This document shows positions 16,913 to 25,403 of a DNA stretch of 32,514 bases, piece after piece; position 1 is the first letter of the stretch, and each line of letters begins with the position of its first letter. Location of the stretch: positions 4,885 to 37,398 of the forward strand of contig RXJP01000131.1 of assembly GCA_003963315.1 (NCBI GenBank), given 5' to 3'. A program made the translations under genes and the position numbers. The DNA is from Rhodocyclaceae bacterium (GTDB taxonomy: Bacteria; Pseudomonadota; Gammaproteobacteria; Burkholderiales; Rhodocyclaceae). A model generated the notes under the pieces. That model was given only the letters and a program-made list of their open reading frames with translations. It was not told where the DNA came from and searched no databases.

Positions 16913-18247
16913 TTATTTAGCTGCCGGGTCGGCCTTATCGGCAGGCTCGTCGGCCGCCACGATCACCGTCACCAGATGGTCCCGCTTCACTTTGCGGGCG
17001 AAGGCTTCCTTCACCTGCTTGGCGGTGACCGCATTCACCTTGGCCGGGTAGTCGTCCATGTAGCTCAACGGCAATTGGTAAAAGCCGATGGCGGCGAGAA
17101 AGCCCAACAACTTGGCATTGCTGTCGGTGCGCAGGGCGAAGCCGTCGGCAATGTTCTGCTTGGCCGCCTTGAGTTCGGCTCCCGTTGGGCCGGTCTTGAG
17201 GAAGCTATCCAGCACGTCGTTCACCACCTTCAATGCCGCATCGGCCTGGTCGCGGCGGGTTTGCAGGCCGATGGTGAACGGCCCTTCCTGCAAGCGCGGG
17301 GCAAAGTAGGAATGCACATCGTAGGCATAGCCGCGCTTTTCCCGCACTTCCTTCATCAGCCGAGAGACGAAACCGCCGCCGCCCAAAACATAGTTGCCCA
17401 CCTGCAGGGGGAAGAAATCGGGATCGTCGCGCCGATTGGCGGGCAGGCCCACCAGGATGTGGCTTTGCGCCGCCGGGTGGGCAATGCGCAGGGTCTGGGC
17501 CTCGGGCAGGGTCACTGCGGGGAGCGCCGTCTCTTGCTCATCGCTCACCGGGAGGGCCTCGGTCAGGGACTGGGCAATGGCCTCGGCCTCGGCCCGGCTG
17601 ATGTCGCCCACCAGGGACACCACCGCATGTTTGGCGTTGTAGTGGCGGCGATGGAAGGCGAGCAAATCCTCCCGCTGGATGCGGGAGATGGATTCCACCG
17701 TGGCGGTGCGGCCGTAGGGGTGGTCGCCGTAGAGGGCCGCGGCGAAACGCTTGCCGGCGATGGCATCGGGTTGGGTGTCGGCTTCCTGCAAAGAAGCGAT
17801 GGCGCGGGCTTTCTCCCGGGCCAGCACGTCCGCGGGGAAGCGCGGCTGACTGAGCACGGTGCGCATCAAGGCCAGGGCGCCGTCCCGCTCCTTGGCGGAG
17901 GACAGGGTACGCAGCGACATGCCGGCCCGGTCGGTATCGGCGCTGCCGGAAAAGCTGGCGCCCAAATCCACCAGGCGTTCGGCGATCTGGTCTTCGCTCA
18001 GGTCGCCGGCGCCATTGTCCAGCAAGCCGCTGGTGAGGCCGGCGACGCCAGTCTTGTCTGCCGGGGAATACAGGGTGCCGGCGGGGAAATCCACCTCCAC
18101 ATCCAACATGGGTAGCGCATGGTTTTCGACAAAGAACACCCGGGCGCCGGAGGGCGAAGTCCAATGCTGGATGGGCACCCCCGCCATGGCGGCACCGCTG
18201 AGGAACAGGGCGCAGGCCGCCGCTAGGATAATTTTGAACTGGGTCAT
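16913..18247 (-). CDS. M16 (pitrilysin-type) peptidase homologue, non-catalytic partner
   Basis: A 444-residue exported protein (signal peptide 'MTQFKIILAAACALFLSGAA'). Two M16-type halves can be recognised. The zinc motif HxxEH expected after 'KTGVAGLT' is absent: the sequence reads 'LTSGLLDNGAGD'. The C-terminal half has the conserved 'GGGGFVSRLMKEVREKRGYAY' region (cited in part), whose Arg/Tyr pair helps bind substrate. This matches the inactive subunit of heterodimeric M16B enzymes, with the next gene as the active one. ATG 18247 is preferred over 18256 because its spacing to AGAG is better. A 40-base gap separates it from its partner, so they form an operon. Confidence 0.92.
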   Translation of the reverse strand: MTQFKIILAAACALFLSGAAMAGVPIQHWTSPSGARVFFVENHALPMLDVEVDFPAGTLYSPADKTGVAGLTSGLLDNGAGDLSEDQIAERLVDLGASFSGSADTDRAGMSLRTLSSAKERDGALALMRTVLSQPRFPADVLAREKARAIASLQEADTQPDAIAGKRFAAALYGDHPYGRTATVESISRIQREDLLAFHRRHYNAKHAVVSLVGDISRAEAEAIAQSLTEALPVSDEQETALPAVTLPEAQTLRIAHPAAQSHILVGLPANRRDDPDFFPLQVGNYVLGGGGFVSRLMKEVREKRGYAYDVHSYFAPRLQEGPFTIGLQTRRDQADAALKVVNDVLDSFLKTGPTGAELKAAKQNIADGFALRTDSNAKLLGFLAAIGFYQLPLSYMDDYPAKVNAVTAKQVKEAFARKVKRDHLVTVIVAADEPADKADPAAK

Positions 18248-18287
18248 GGTCGGCATCTCTTGTCGTATTTCTTATCGCATCTTTTGT

Positions 18288-19649
18288 TTAACGCACATGG
18301 CCCGGCGGCATCTGCCGCTTGGGCTTGCTCTCGTCCACCGGCTGTGGGTCCAGTACCGCCACGGCCAGGCTGTCGTCCTTGAAGTATTTTTTCGCCACCG
18401 CCTGCACCTCCTCGGGAGTTACCGTACGCAGCTTTTCCAAGGTGCGATCTATGCTGCGCCATCCCAGGCCGATGGTTTCCGCCTGGCCGATTTCCATGGC
18501 CTGGCCCATCATGGAATCCCGCTTGTACACCTGACCGGCGATGATCTGGGTCTTGACCCGCTCCAACTCTTCGGTGCTGACGCCTTCGTCCTGGATGCGT
18601 TTCACTTCGCTGCGTAACGCGGCTTCCAGCTCGGCCACGGTCTTGCCTTCCGAGGGCTGCCCATCGAGGACGAACTGGCTTTCTCCCCGCAGGGTGCTGT
18701 CGTAGCCGGCACCGGCGGATTGGGCGATGCGGGTTTCCCGCACCAGATGCTTGGGCAGGCGGGCGGCACTGTGGCCATCCAGCACGGCGGCCAACATCTC
18801 CAGGGCGTAGGGCTCCCTATCCTTTTCCACGTCGTTCAGCTTGGGGGTTTTCCAGGCCATGAGCAGATAGGGCAGCTTGGCCGGGGCCTTGACGGTGACC
18901 CGCTTGATGCCCACCTGCTCCGGTTCGTTTTGGGGTTTGCGTTCCGGCAGGGGCCGGGCTTTGTAGCCGCCGTAATATTTTTCAGCGAGGCGGAACACTT
19001 CCTCGTGTTTGACGTCGCCCACTACCACCACGGTGGCGTTGTTGGGCACGTACCAGCTCCGGTACCAATGGCGGGCATCCTCCGCCGTCATGTGTTCCAG
19101 ATCGTCCATCCAACCGATCACCGGGCGGCGATAGGGATGGGCCTGGAAGGCCACCGCATTGAGCACTTCGCCCACCAGGGCCGTGGGTTGGTCGTCGGTG
19201 CGCATGCGCCGCTCTTCCATGATGACCTTGATCTCCGGCGCGAACTCCTTGTCAGTGAGTTGCAGGTTACCCATACGGTCAGCCTCCAGGGCCATCATCT
19301 CTCCCAGACGCTCCTTGGGCACTTGCTGGAAATAGGCCGTGTAGTCGCGGCTGGTGAAAGCGTTGTCACGCCCGCCGGCTGCCGCCACCCGTTTGGAAAA
19401 TTCGCCGGGGCCGACCTTTTGGGTGCCCTTGAACATCATGTGCTCCAGCACATGGGCGACGCCGGAAGTACCGTCTTTTTCATCAATACTGCCGGCCCGG
19501 TACCAGACCATGTTCACCACAGTAGGGGCACGGTGGTCTTCCTGCACCACCACCTTGAGGCCATTGGCCAGGGTTTTCTCGAAGGGCTGGGCGTGGACCG
19601 TCGCGGTCGCGGCCAGCAGGCAAAAACTCAATAAGACTGGAATTCTCAT
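18288..19649 (-). CDS. M16 (pitrilysin-type) zinc metallopeptidase, catalytic partner
   Basis: A 453-residue periplasmic or envelope-associated peptidase with the signal peptide 'MRIPVLLSFCLLAATATVHA'. The inverted zinc motif HVLEH lies at 66-70 (H66, E69, H70). A third ligand is expected in 'EIKVIMEERRMR' about 75 residues later. It pairs with the downstream gene that lacks the motif, as in bacterial M16B heterodimers, which degrade short or unfolded peptides. M16 pairs next to rsmD or ftsY are frequent in betaproteobacteria. It is divergent from ftsY across 94 bases. Confidence 0.95.
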   Translation of the reverse strand: MRIPVLLSFCLLAATATVHAQPFEKTLANGLKVVVQEDHRAPTVVNMVWYRAGSIDEKDGTSGVAHVLEHMMFKGTQKVGPGEFSKRVAAAGGRDNAFTSRDYTAYFQQVPKERLGEMMALEADRMGNLQLTDKEFAPEIKVIMEERRMRTDDQPTALVGEVLNAVAFQAHPYRRPVIGWMDDLEHMTAEDARHWYRSWYVPNNATVVVVGDVKHEEVFRLAEKYYGGYKARPLPERKPQNEPEQVGIKRVTVKAPAKLPYLLMAWKTPKLNDVEKDREPYALEMLAAVLDGHSAARLPKHLVRETRIAQSAGAGYDSTLRGESQFVLDGQPSEGKTVAELEAALRSEVKRIQDEGVSTEELERVKTQIIAGQVYKRDSMMGQAMEIGQAETIGLGWRSIDRTLEKLRTVTPEEVQAVAKKYFKDDSLAVAVLDPQPVDESKPKRQMPPGHVR

Positions 19650-19743
19650 GGGGGAAACCCGTGTTTGTTAGACTTGGCATCTTCAAAAACCGCGCCGCGC
19701 ATCATAGACCAGATGGCGCGGACACCCTGAGACACCCATCTCC

Positions 19744-20730
19744 ATGCTGAGTTTCTTCAAGAAGAATAATTCCGAAGCTTCCAAGGAAAACGCGGGGGCG
19801 CCAGCCGCAGAAGCGCCCAAGCTGTCCTGGACCGAGCGCCTCAAGGCCGGCCTGGCCCGTACCCGGGCGCAGTTGGGGGGCGGCCTGGCGGGCCTGTTCA
19901 GCCGCGGCAAGATTGACGACGAACTGCTGGAAGACCTGGAATCCACCCTGCTCATGGCGGACTGCGGCGTGGAAGCCACCCAGTGGCTGCTGACGGAACT
20001 GCAAGCCAAGGTGAAGCGCGAGAAACTGGAAACCCCGGCCCAGTTGCAGCAGGCCTTGATGGATTTGCTGACCCAGTTGCTGATGCCCCTGGAACAGCCC
20101 CTGGACGTTTCCACCCATACCCCCTTCGTGGTAATGATCGCCGGGGTGAACGGCGCCGGCAAGACCACTTCCATCGGCAAGCTGGCCAAGCATTTCCAGG
20201 GGCAAGGGCACAAGGTGCTGCTGGCCGCCGGCGACACCTTCCGCGCCGCCGCCCGGGAACAGTTGATGACCTGGGGCGAACGCAACAACGTCACCGTCAT
20301 CGCCCAGGAGAGCGGCGACCCCGCCGCCGTGGTGTTTGACGCCATCTCCGCCGCCCGGGCACGGGGCATCGATGTGGTGCTGGCGGATACCGCCGGCCGA
20401 CTGCCGACCCAGCTTCACTTGATGGAAGAAATTGCCAAGGTGCGCCGGGTCATCCAAAAGGCCGACCCGTCCGGTCCCCACGAGGTGATCCTGGTGCTGG
20501 ACGCCAACATCGGCCAGAACGCCATCGCCCAAGTGAAGGCTTTTGACAAGGCCGTGGGGGTGAGCGGTCTGGTGCTGACCAAGTTGGACGGCACCGCCAA
20601 GGGCGGCGTGCTGGCCGCCATCGCCCGCCAATGCCCGAAGCCGGTGCGCTTCATCGGCGTCGGCGAAGGCATCGACGACCTTCAGCCTTTTAAGGTGAAG
20701 GAGTTCGTGGATGCCCTGTTCGATCAATAG
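19744..20730 (+). CDS. ftsY: signal recognition particle receptor FtsY
   Basis: SRP-family GTPase that brings ribosomes translating membrane proteins to the Sec translocon. It has a short acidic/alanine-rich A region (residues 1-30), the four-helix N domain, then the G domain: P-loop 'GVNGAGKTTSIGK' (134-146), 'DTFRAAAREQL', 'DTAGRLPTQ', 'TKLDGTAKGG', and the C-terminal 'GVGEGIDDLQPF'. At 328 residues it is much shorter than E. coli FtsY (497) because the long acidic region is reduced; this is common outside enterobacteria. ATG 19744 is the only sensible start. Confidence 0.97.
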   Translation: MLSFFKKNNSEASKENAGAPAAEAPKLSWTERLKAGLARTRAQLGGGLAGLFSRGKIDDELLEDLESTLLMADCGVEATQWLLTELQAKVKREKLETPAQLQQALMDLLTQLLMPLEQPLDVSTHTPFVVMIAGVNGAGKTTSIGKLAKHFQGQGHKVLLAAGDTFRAAAREQLMTWGERNNVTVIAQESGDPAAVVFDAISAARARGIDVVLADTAGRLPTQLHLMEEIAKVRRVIQKADPSGPHEVILVLDANIGQNAIAQVKAFDKAVGVSGLVLTKLDGTAKGGVLAAIARQCPKPVRFIGVGEGIDDLQPFKVKEFVDALFDQ

Positions 20731-20736
20731 CGGAAA

Positions 20737-21975
20737 TCACGCCGTGGCCAGGGCGTAGCAGGCATCCAGTTCATCGCCCAGCAAGGCCACCACATGGGCG
20801 TCGACCTTTTCCTGTGCCACTAGGGACTGCAGGTGGCTATAAACCCTGTCCTTGGACCACTGCCCCCGATAGGGGCGCTCCTGGGAAAGTGCTTGGAAAA
20901 TATCCGCCACGGAAATCACCCGTGCTTCCAGGTCCAACGATTTACCAGGGCGATGGAAAGGGTAGCCGGTTCCCAGCAGGTTTTCATGGTGGCTACCAGC
21001 CCAATAGGGGATGGGGCAGTCCGCGAACACCCGGTTGAGGATGCGGAAGGTATCGTAGGCATGGCGGGTTACCAGCGCCCGCTCTTCCTTGGTGAGGGGC
21101 GCCGGCTTTTCGATGATTTCATCCGGCACCCGTAGTTTGCCCAAATCGTGGAGCAGGCCCGCTGTTTCCACCAGATCCAGGGTTTCCCCCGTGCAGCCGG
21201 CCTTTTCCGCCAGGTAGCGGGCGATGCGGGAAACCCGCAAGGAATGGTCCTGGGTGTAGGCGCTCTTGGCATCCACCACATGGGAAAACAGTCGGGCCAT
21301 GCTCAGCACTTCCGGCGCATTCAGGGTGACGCCGGGAACGGCGGTGGCCCGGCCACTCAAATCCTCAAGAAAATAACGCGGGTCCTGGGCCAGCCAAAAG
21401 GCTTCAGCCGAGGCCGCGGCGGCGAAAGCTTCCACCAGCTCCGGCGCAAATAGGCTACCGCCGAGGGAGCGTACCCGTTCGATGATGGCCGGATACTCCC
21501 AGAGGATCTCCCCCCGCCGTTCGGCTTCGCCGGTGATGTGAGGGCATTGCAAAACATCGACGCGGTCGGCGAGAAAAATCAGGTTGGCGAACTTCCGCGT
21601 CCGTTCGTCCAATTCCGGGGGCAGGTGTTCCCAGCGGGTATGGTGCCAGCGTATCGCGGCCGCAAAACCATGCAAAGGGCCGCAGTCCGACAAATAACGC
21701 TCGCCCCGCAGGCAATGCTCAATGGCGCCGTCCCATTCCAGGCTGTCGGTCAGGTGCTTGTGTTCCCGGGTCTGGGAGACGCCGCAATCGTGGAGCATGC
21801 CGGCCTGCAGCACAAAAGTGCATTCCCGTTCCGACCAACCCAACTCCCTGGCGATGGACTCGGCCATCAAGGCGACCCGCTTGCCGTGGTGCACCTCGTC
21901 CACGCCAACGAAGTCCAAGGCTTCGGTCAGGGCCATGATGGCGTGGTGCAGATTGAGTCGGGTCAAACCGGTCAT
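20737..21975 (-). CDS. tandem HD / HD-GYP phosphohydrolase, putative cyclic-di-GMP phosphodiesterase
   Basis: A 412-residue protein with two HD-type domains. The N-terminal one has 'LHDCG' (H62-D63), 'WHHTRW' (H111-H112) and 'LADRVD'. The C-terminal one is a full HD-GYP: 'LLHDLGK' (H276-D277), 'TRHAYDT' (H305), 'SHHENLLGTGYP' (H329, H330, GYP 337-339) and 'SVADIFQAL'. The metal ligands look complete, so it probably hydrolyses c-di-GMP or a related cyclic dinucleotide. No transmembrane or sensory domain is seen. I choose ATG 21975 over TTG 22017. It lies on the opposite strand between ftsY and ftsE, which are adjacent in E. coli. Confidence 0.87.
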   Translation of the reverse strand: MTGLTRLNLHHAIMALTEALDFVGVDEVHHGKRVALMAESIARELGWSERECTFVLQAGMLHDCGVSQTREHKHLTDSLEWDGAIEHCLRGERYLSDCGPLHGFAAAIRWHHTRWEHLPPELDERTRKFANLIFLADRVDVLQCPHITGEAERRGEILWEYPAIIERVRSLGGSLFAPELVEAFAAAASAEAFWLAQDPRYFLEDLSGRATAVPGVTLNAPEVLSMARLFSHVVDAKSAYTQDHSLRVSRIARYLAEKAGCTGETLDLVETAGLLHDLGKLRVPDEIIEKPAPLTKEERALVTRHAYDTFRILNRVFADCPIPYWAGSHHENLLGTGYPFHRPGKSLDLEARVISVADIFQALSQERPYRGQWSKDRVYSHLQSLVAQEKVDAHVVALLGDELDACYALATA

Positions 21976-22106
21976 GATTGTCTCTTTCTTGCCTTCCGCG
22001 ACGGGCTGTTCAGACAAAGCGGGGGATAGGCGAATGCTACAATTCTTCGGCTTCGATCAGCCGTATCCGCCCGACTTCCCCACTCAATCCGTATCCCAAA
22101 CGCATC

Positions 22107-22760
22107 ATGATCCGTTTCGACCATGCCACCAAGCGTTATCCGGGCGGACTCACCGCCCTCAGCGATGTCAGCTTCGACGTGGCCCCCGGCGAGATGGTGC
22201 TGGTGGGGGGGCATTCCGGCGCGGGGAAAAGCACCCTGCTCAAATTGATCGCCGCCATCGAGCGCCCCACTGGCGGCGCCGTGCTGGTGAACGGCCAGAA
22301 TGTCGGCGCCCTCAAACGTGCGGCCATCCCTTATCTGCGTCGCAACCTGGGGGTGGTATTCCAGGATCAGAAACTGCTGTTCGACCGCAACGCCTTCGAG
22401 AACGTGATGCTGCCCCTCGCCATCGCCGGCTTCCCGCCCCGGGAAGCGGCCAAGCGCGCCCGCGCGGCCCTGGACAAGGTGGGCCTGCTGGAACGGGAAA
22501 AAGCCATGCCTGTCGCTCTTTCCGGCGGTGAGCAGCAACGCCTGTCCATCGCCCGTGCCGTGGTCAACCGCCCCAACCTGCTTCTGGCCGACGAACCCAC
22601 CGCCCATTTGGACCCGGACACGGCGCGGGACGTGGCGGAAATCTTCCTGGATTTCCACCGAGTCGGCGTCACTGTTTTCATCGCCACCTACGACGACGCC
22701 TATTTCGCCCCGGCCGCGCCGCGCAAGCTGACCCTCGACCATGGGAGGCTGCTGGCATGA
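22107..22760 (+). CDS. ftsE: cell-division ATP-binding protein FtsE
   Basis: ATPase of the FtsEX complex, which sits at the division septum and activates peptidoglycan hydrolases. The 217-residue ABC protein has Walker A 'GGHSGAGKSTLL' (34-45), Q-loop 'VVFQDQKLL', signature 'LSGGEQQRLSIARA', Walker B 'LLLADEPTAHLD', and 'FIATYDDAYF' where most ABC proteins have the switch histidine 'ATHD'. The ATG at 22107 gives 'MIRFDHATKRYPGG', the normal start; the longer frame upstream is not protein-like. The end overlaps ftsX by ATGA. Confidence 0.97.
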   Translation: MIRFDHATKRYPGGLTALSDVSFDVAPGEMVLVGGHSGAGKSTLLKLIAAIERPTGGAVLVNGQNVGALKRAAIPYLRRNLGVVFQDQKLLFDRNAFENVMLPLAIAGFPPREAAKRARAALDKVGLLEREKAMPVALSGGEQQRLSIARAVVNRPNLLLADEPTAHLDPDTARDVAEIFLDFHRVGVTVFIATYDDAYFAPAAPRKLTLDHGRLLA

Positions 22761-23656
22761 ACATCTGGTTCTCCCATCAATCCGCGGCCTTCTCCCTGGC
22801 CCTGCGCCGCCTGCTTGTCGCCCCGGTGAACACCCTGCTTTCCCTGTTGGCCATGGGCATCGCCCTGGCCCTGCCCGCCGGTGGGCAGATGTTGTTCGCC
22901 AACGCCCAGCAACTGGCCAACCGCAGCGCACCGGCGGCCCGCATCTCCCTTTATCTGGCGGTGGATGCGGACCGCAAGGCTGCCACCGACCTGGAAAGCA
23001 AATTCAAGAACAATCCCGCCATCAAGTCCTGGCAGTTCATGGCCCGGGAAGAGACCCTGGCGCGGATGAAAAAATCCGAAGGCCTGGGGGATGTGATCGA
23101 TGCCCTGCCGAAAAATCCCTTCCCCGACGCCTACACCCTCGTACCCCGGGACGAGGGGCCCGACGCCACGGAGAAACTGGCGGCGGAACTACGCAAGCTG
23201 CCCAAGGTGGACCACGTGCAACTGGATTCCGCCTGGGTGCGCCGTCTCGACGCCCTGCTGCGCCTGGGACGCACCAGCCTGTTGCTGTTGGCGACTTTGC
23301 TCGGGGTCGGCCTGATCGCCATCACCTTCAACACCATCCGCTTGCAGGTGCTGACCCAGCGCGCCGAAATCGAAGTCAGCCGCCTGCTCGGCGCCACCGA
23401 TGCCTTCATCCGCCGCCCCTTTTACTGGTTCGGCGCCTTGCAGGGCCTGGGCGGCGGCCTGGTGGCCTGGTGCATTGTGCGCCTGGCAACTCTTGGACTG
23501 GCCGGCCCCATCGGGGAACTGGGGCAGTTGTACAGCCTGGGCTTCACTCTCGAACCCCTCTCCGCGGTCGGCAGCGGCGTCCTGCTGCTGGCAGCCGTCG
23601 GCCTCGGCTGGGCGGGGGCTGCGCTGTCGCTACGCCAGTATCTGAAGGACATTTAG
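22757..23656 (+). CDS. ftsX: cell-division protein FtsX
   Basis: Membrane partner of FtsE. The 299-residue product has four predicted helices: one near 20-40, then a large periplasmic domain (about 45-170) that would contact amidase activators, and three more in the C-terminal half ('LLLLATLLGVGLIAITF', the region near 230, and 'GVLLLAAVGLGWAG'). 'VLTQRAEIEVSRLLGATDAFI' (positions about 197-217) is the typical FtsX coupling region. It overlaps ftsE by four bases, so the two are translationally coupled. Confidence 0.95.
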   Translation: MNIWFSHQSAAFSLALRRLLVAPVNTLLSLLAMGIALALPAGGQMLFANAQQLANRSAPAARISLYLAVDADRKAATDLESKFKNNPAIKSWQFMAREETLARMKKSEGLGDVIDALPKNPFPDAYTLVPRDEGPDATEKLAAELRKLPKVDHVQLDSAWVRRLDALLRLGRTSLLLLATLLGVGLIAITFNTIRLQVLTQRAEIEVSRLLGATDAFIRRPFYWFGALQGLGGGLVAWCIVRLATLGLAGPIGELGQLYSLGFTLEPLSAVGSGVLLLAAVGLGWAGAALSLRQYLKDI

Positions 23657-23696
23657 GCTGGGCATCCTCCCGTTGGTGGCCTTTCGGTCACAGCTC

Positions 23697-23710
23697 TTGA
23701 CCCAGGTCAA
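23697..23710. promoter_or_regulatory. FNR/ANR/DNR-type palindrome upstream of the GAF-HD-GYP-hemerythrin gene
   Basis: TTGACC-CA-GGTCAA is a perfect 6+6 inverted repeat fitting TTGAY-N4-RTCAA. It differs from the ompW site only in the central base pair. The centre is about 88 bases before the start codon. TAGCAT at 23751-23756 could be a -10 box, placing the site near -60, a class I activator position. Confidence 0.68.
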
Positions 23711-23791
23711 CGGATGATGATGCCATGAAATCCGCATGCCCTCCCTCGGGTAGCATCGCTCTCCAGAGGTAACGATGGAGCAAGAGATGCC

Positions 23792-25345
23792 ATGTCCCGC
23801 GGGCCGACCAGCGTAGATCGCCCCCTTGTCGAAATCGGCAAGCTGATTTTCGAACTGACCGTGATCGGCAGCGCCACCGCCGATCTGGACATCTTGTTGG
23901 AGCGTCTGTTCGGCATCCTGCGGGAATACCACGATCTGCCCATCCTGCCCTGCGGCGCCGTGGTGTTGCGCAACCCCAGGCGACGCTATATCCAGGTGGC
24001 GCAGTTCGGCATGGCCCCGCCCTGGCAGCTCCGCCACCCATGGAGCGCCGGGCCTTTCGCCGAGCAGGAAATACGGGACCAGGCGTTTATCGCCGGCCCC
24101 CTCCCCGATATGCCCACAGAACAACGGCTCCTTCTGCTGCCCCTGCGGACCGAGGACCGGGGTATCGGCTATGCCGTGTTGTTCACCCCCAAGGACTACC
24201 ATCCCGAGTCCGAGCATCTGTCCTTCATGACAGACCTTGGCCGCGCCCTGTCGGGGATAGTGGAACGGACATTGATCAACGAAACCCTGCGCATCCGGGA
24301 GCTGGAGCTGGAGGAAGCGCGCAGCGACATCATCCACCATCTGGGGGTCGCCTCGGAGTACCGGGATAATGAAACCGGCCTGCACATCATGCGCATGACC
24401 AATTTCGCCCAGGTCATCGCCAAGGCGATGGGCTTGTCCGAGGAACTGCGGGAACTGCTCTACATTGCGGCGCCCATGTACGACGTGGGCAAGATCGGCA
24501 TCGCCGACGCCATTCTGCTGAAACCGGGCCGCCTGTCTCCCGACGAATTCGAGGTGATGAAAACCCATACCCGGATCGGCGTCACCATCCTCAACGGCAA
24601 CGACCCGCTGATCTCGGCCGCGCGGGAAATCGCCGGATGCCACCATGAACACTGGGACGGCTCCGGTTATCCGAAGGGGCTCAAGGGCGAGGAAATTCCC
24701 GTGCTTGCCCGTGTCTGCGCCGTGGCCGACGTATTCGATGCCCTGACCTCCATCCGCCCCTACAAGAAGCCCTGGCCGGTGGAAGAGGCCGCCCGCTGGA
24801 TAGAGAATGAATCAGGAAAGCATTTCGACCCGGCGGTAGTCGCCGCATTCAAACAGGCGATGCCGGAAATCCTGCGTATCCGCGAGCTCTATCGGGACGA
24901 CATCATTGATCCGCGACAGGTACTCACCCTGCCCCCGCTGGAGCGCAAATCCCATAGCTGGCTACCCTGGGACGAAAGCCTCGGCATAGGCATCAGCATC
25001 ATCGACGAACACCATCGCTACCTGTTCGACCTGATCAACGACCTCTACGATGTGATCGTCAACAAGCGCGGCATCAAGAAAGTCGGACGGCTCGTCAAGG
25101 CCTTGGGCACCTACGCCAAGGTGCACTTCCGCGCCGAGGAACAGATGATGGGCCACTACGGTTATGGCGAACTACCGACCCAAGAAAGACAGCACCATGC
25201 CTTCGAGGAAAAGCTCAAGGAGTTCTACGAGGAACTCCACGCCAATCCTTTGGTAGCCCAATTCGACGTACTGACCTATTTGCAGGAATGGCTGGTACAC
25301 CACATCAAGACCGAAGACGCGAAACTTCGGGTGTTGGCGGCGTAA
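23792..25345 (+). CDS. GAF / degenerate HD-GYP (YD-GYP) / hemerythrin signalling protein
   Basis: A 517-residue soluble protein with three parts. Residues about 10-165 look like a GAF domain. Residues 180-370 are an HD-GYP domain with 'EYRDNETGLHIMRM' (H198), 'MKTHTRIG' (H259), 'CHHEHWDGSGYP' (H284, H285) and 'VADVFDALTS'. However, the HD signature reads 'MYDVGKIGI', so Y230 replaces the metal-ligand histidine. Residues 393-512 are a bacteriohemerythrin domain: H408, H445 and E449 (HFRAE), H468, H504 and D509, but Q464 stands where the first His of HxxxH is expected. It may sense oxygen or redox state and signal through an inactive or altered phosphodiesterase. An FNR-type site lies upstream. 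Domain calls are firm; activity is open. Confidence 0.88.
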   Translation: MSRGPTSVDRPLVEIGKLIFELTVIGSATADLDILLERLFGILREYHDLPILPCGAVVLRNPRRRYIQVAQFGMAPPWQLRHPWSAGPFAEQEIRDQAFIAGPLPDMPTEQRLLLLPLRTEDRGIGYAVLFTPKDYHPESEHLSFMTDLGRALSGIVERTLINETLRIRELELEEARSDIIHHLGVASEYRDNETGLHIMRMTNFAQVIAKAMGLSEELRELLYIAAPMYDVGKIGIADAILLKPGRLSPDEFEVMKTHTRIGVTILNGNDPLISAAREIAGCHHEHWDGSGYPKGLKGEEIPVLARVCAVADVFDALTSIRPYKKPWPVEEAARWIENESGKHFDPAVVAAFKQAMPEILRIRELYRDDIIDPRQVLTLPPLERKSHSWLPWDESLGIGISIIDEHHRYLFDLINDLYDVIVNKRGIKKVGRLVKALGTYAKVHFRAEEQMMGHYGYGELPTQERQHHAFEEKLKEFYEELHANPLVAQFDVLTYLQEWLVHHIKTEDAKLRVLAA

Positions 25346-25351
25346 CCCAAG

Positions 25352-25391
25352 GGGCGGCGTCTCCTAGAAAACGACAGCCGCCCTCTGGGCG
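25352..25391. repeat. overlapping GC-rich inverted repeats between convergent genes
   Basis: GGGCGGC (25352-25358) can pair with GCCGCCC (25377-25383), or CGCCC with GGGCG across TCT (25379-25391). Neither is followed by a T-run. It may be a weak or factor-dependent termination region for the convergent genes. Confidence 0.35.
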
Positions 25392-25403
25392 TAGCGGCGG
25401 GGG

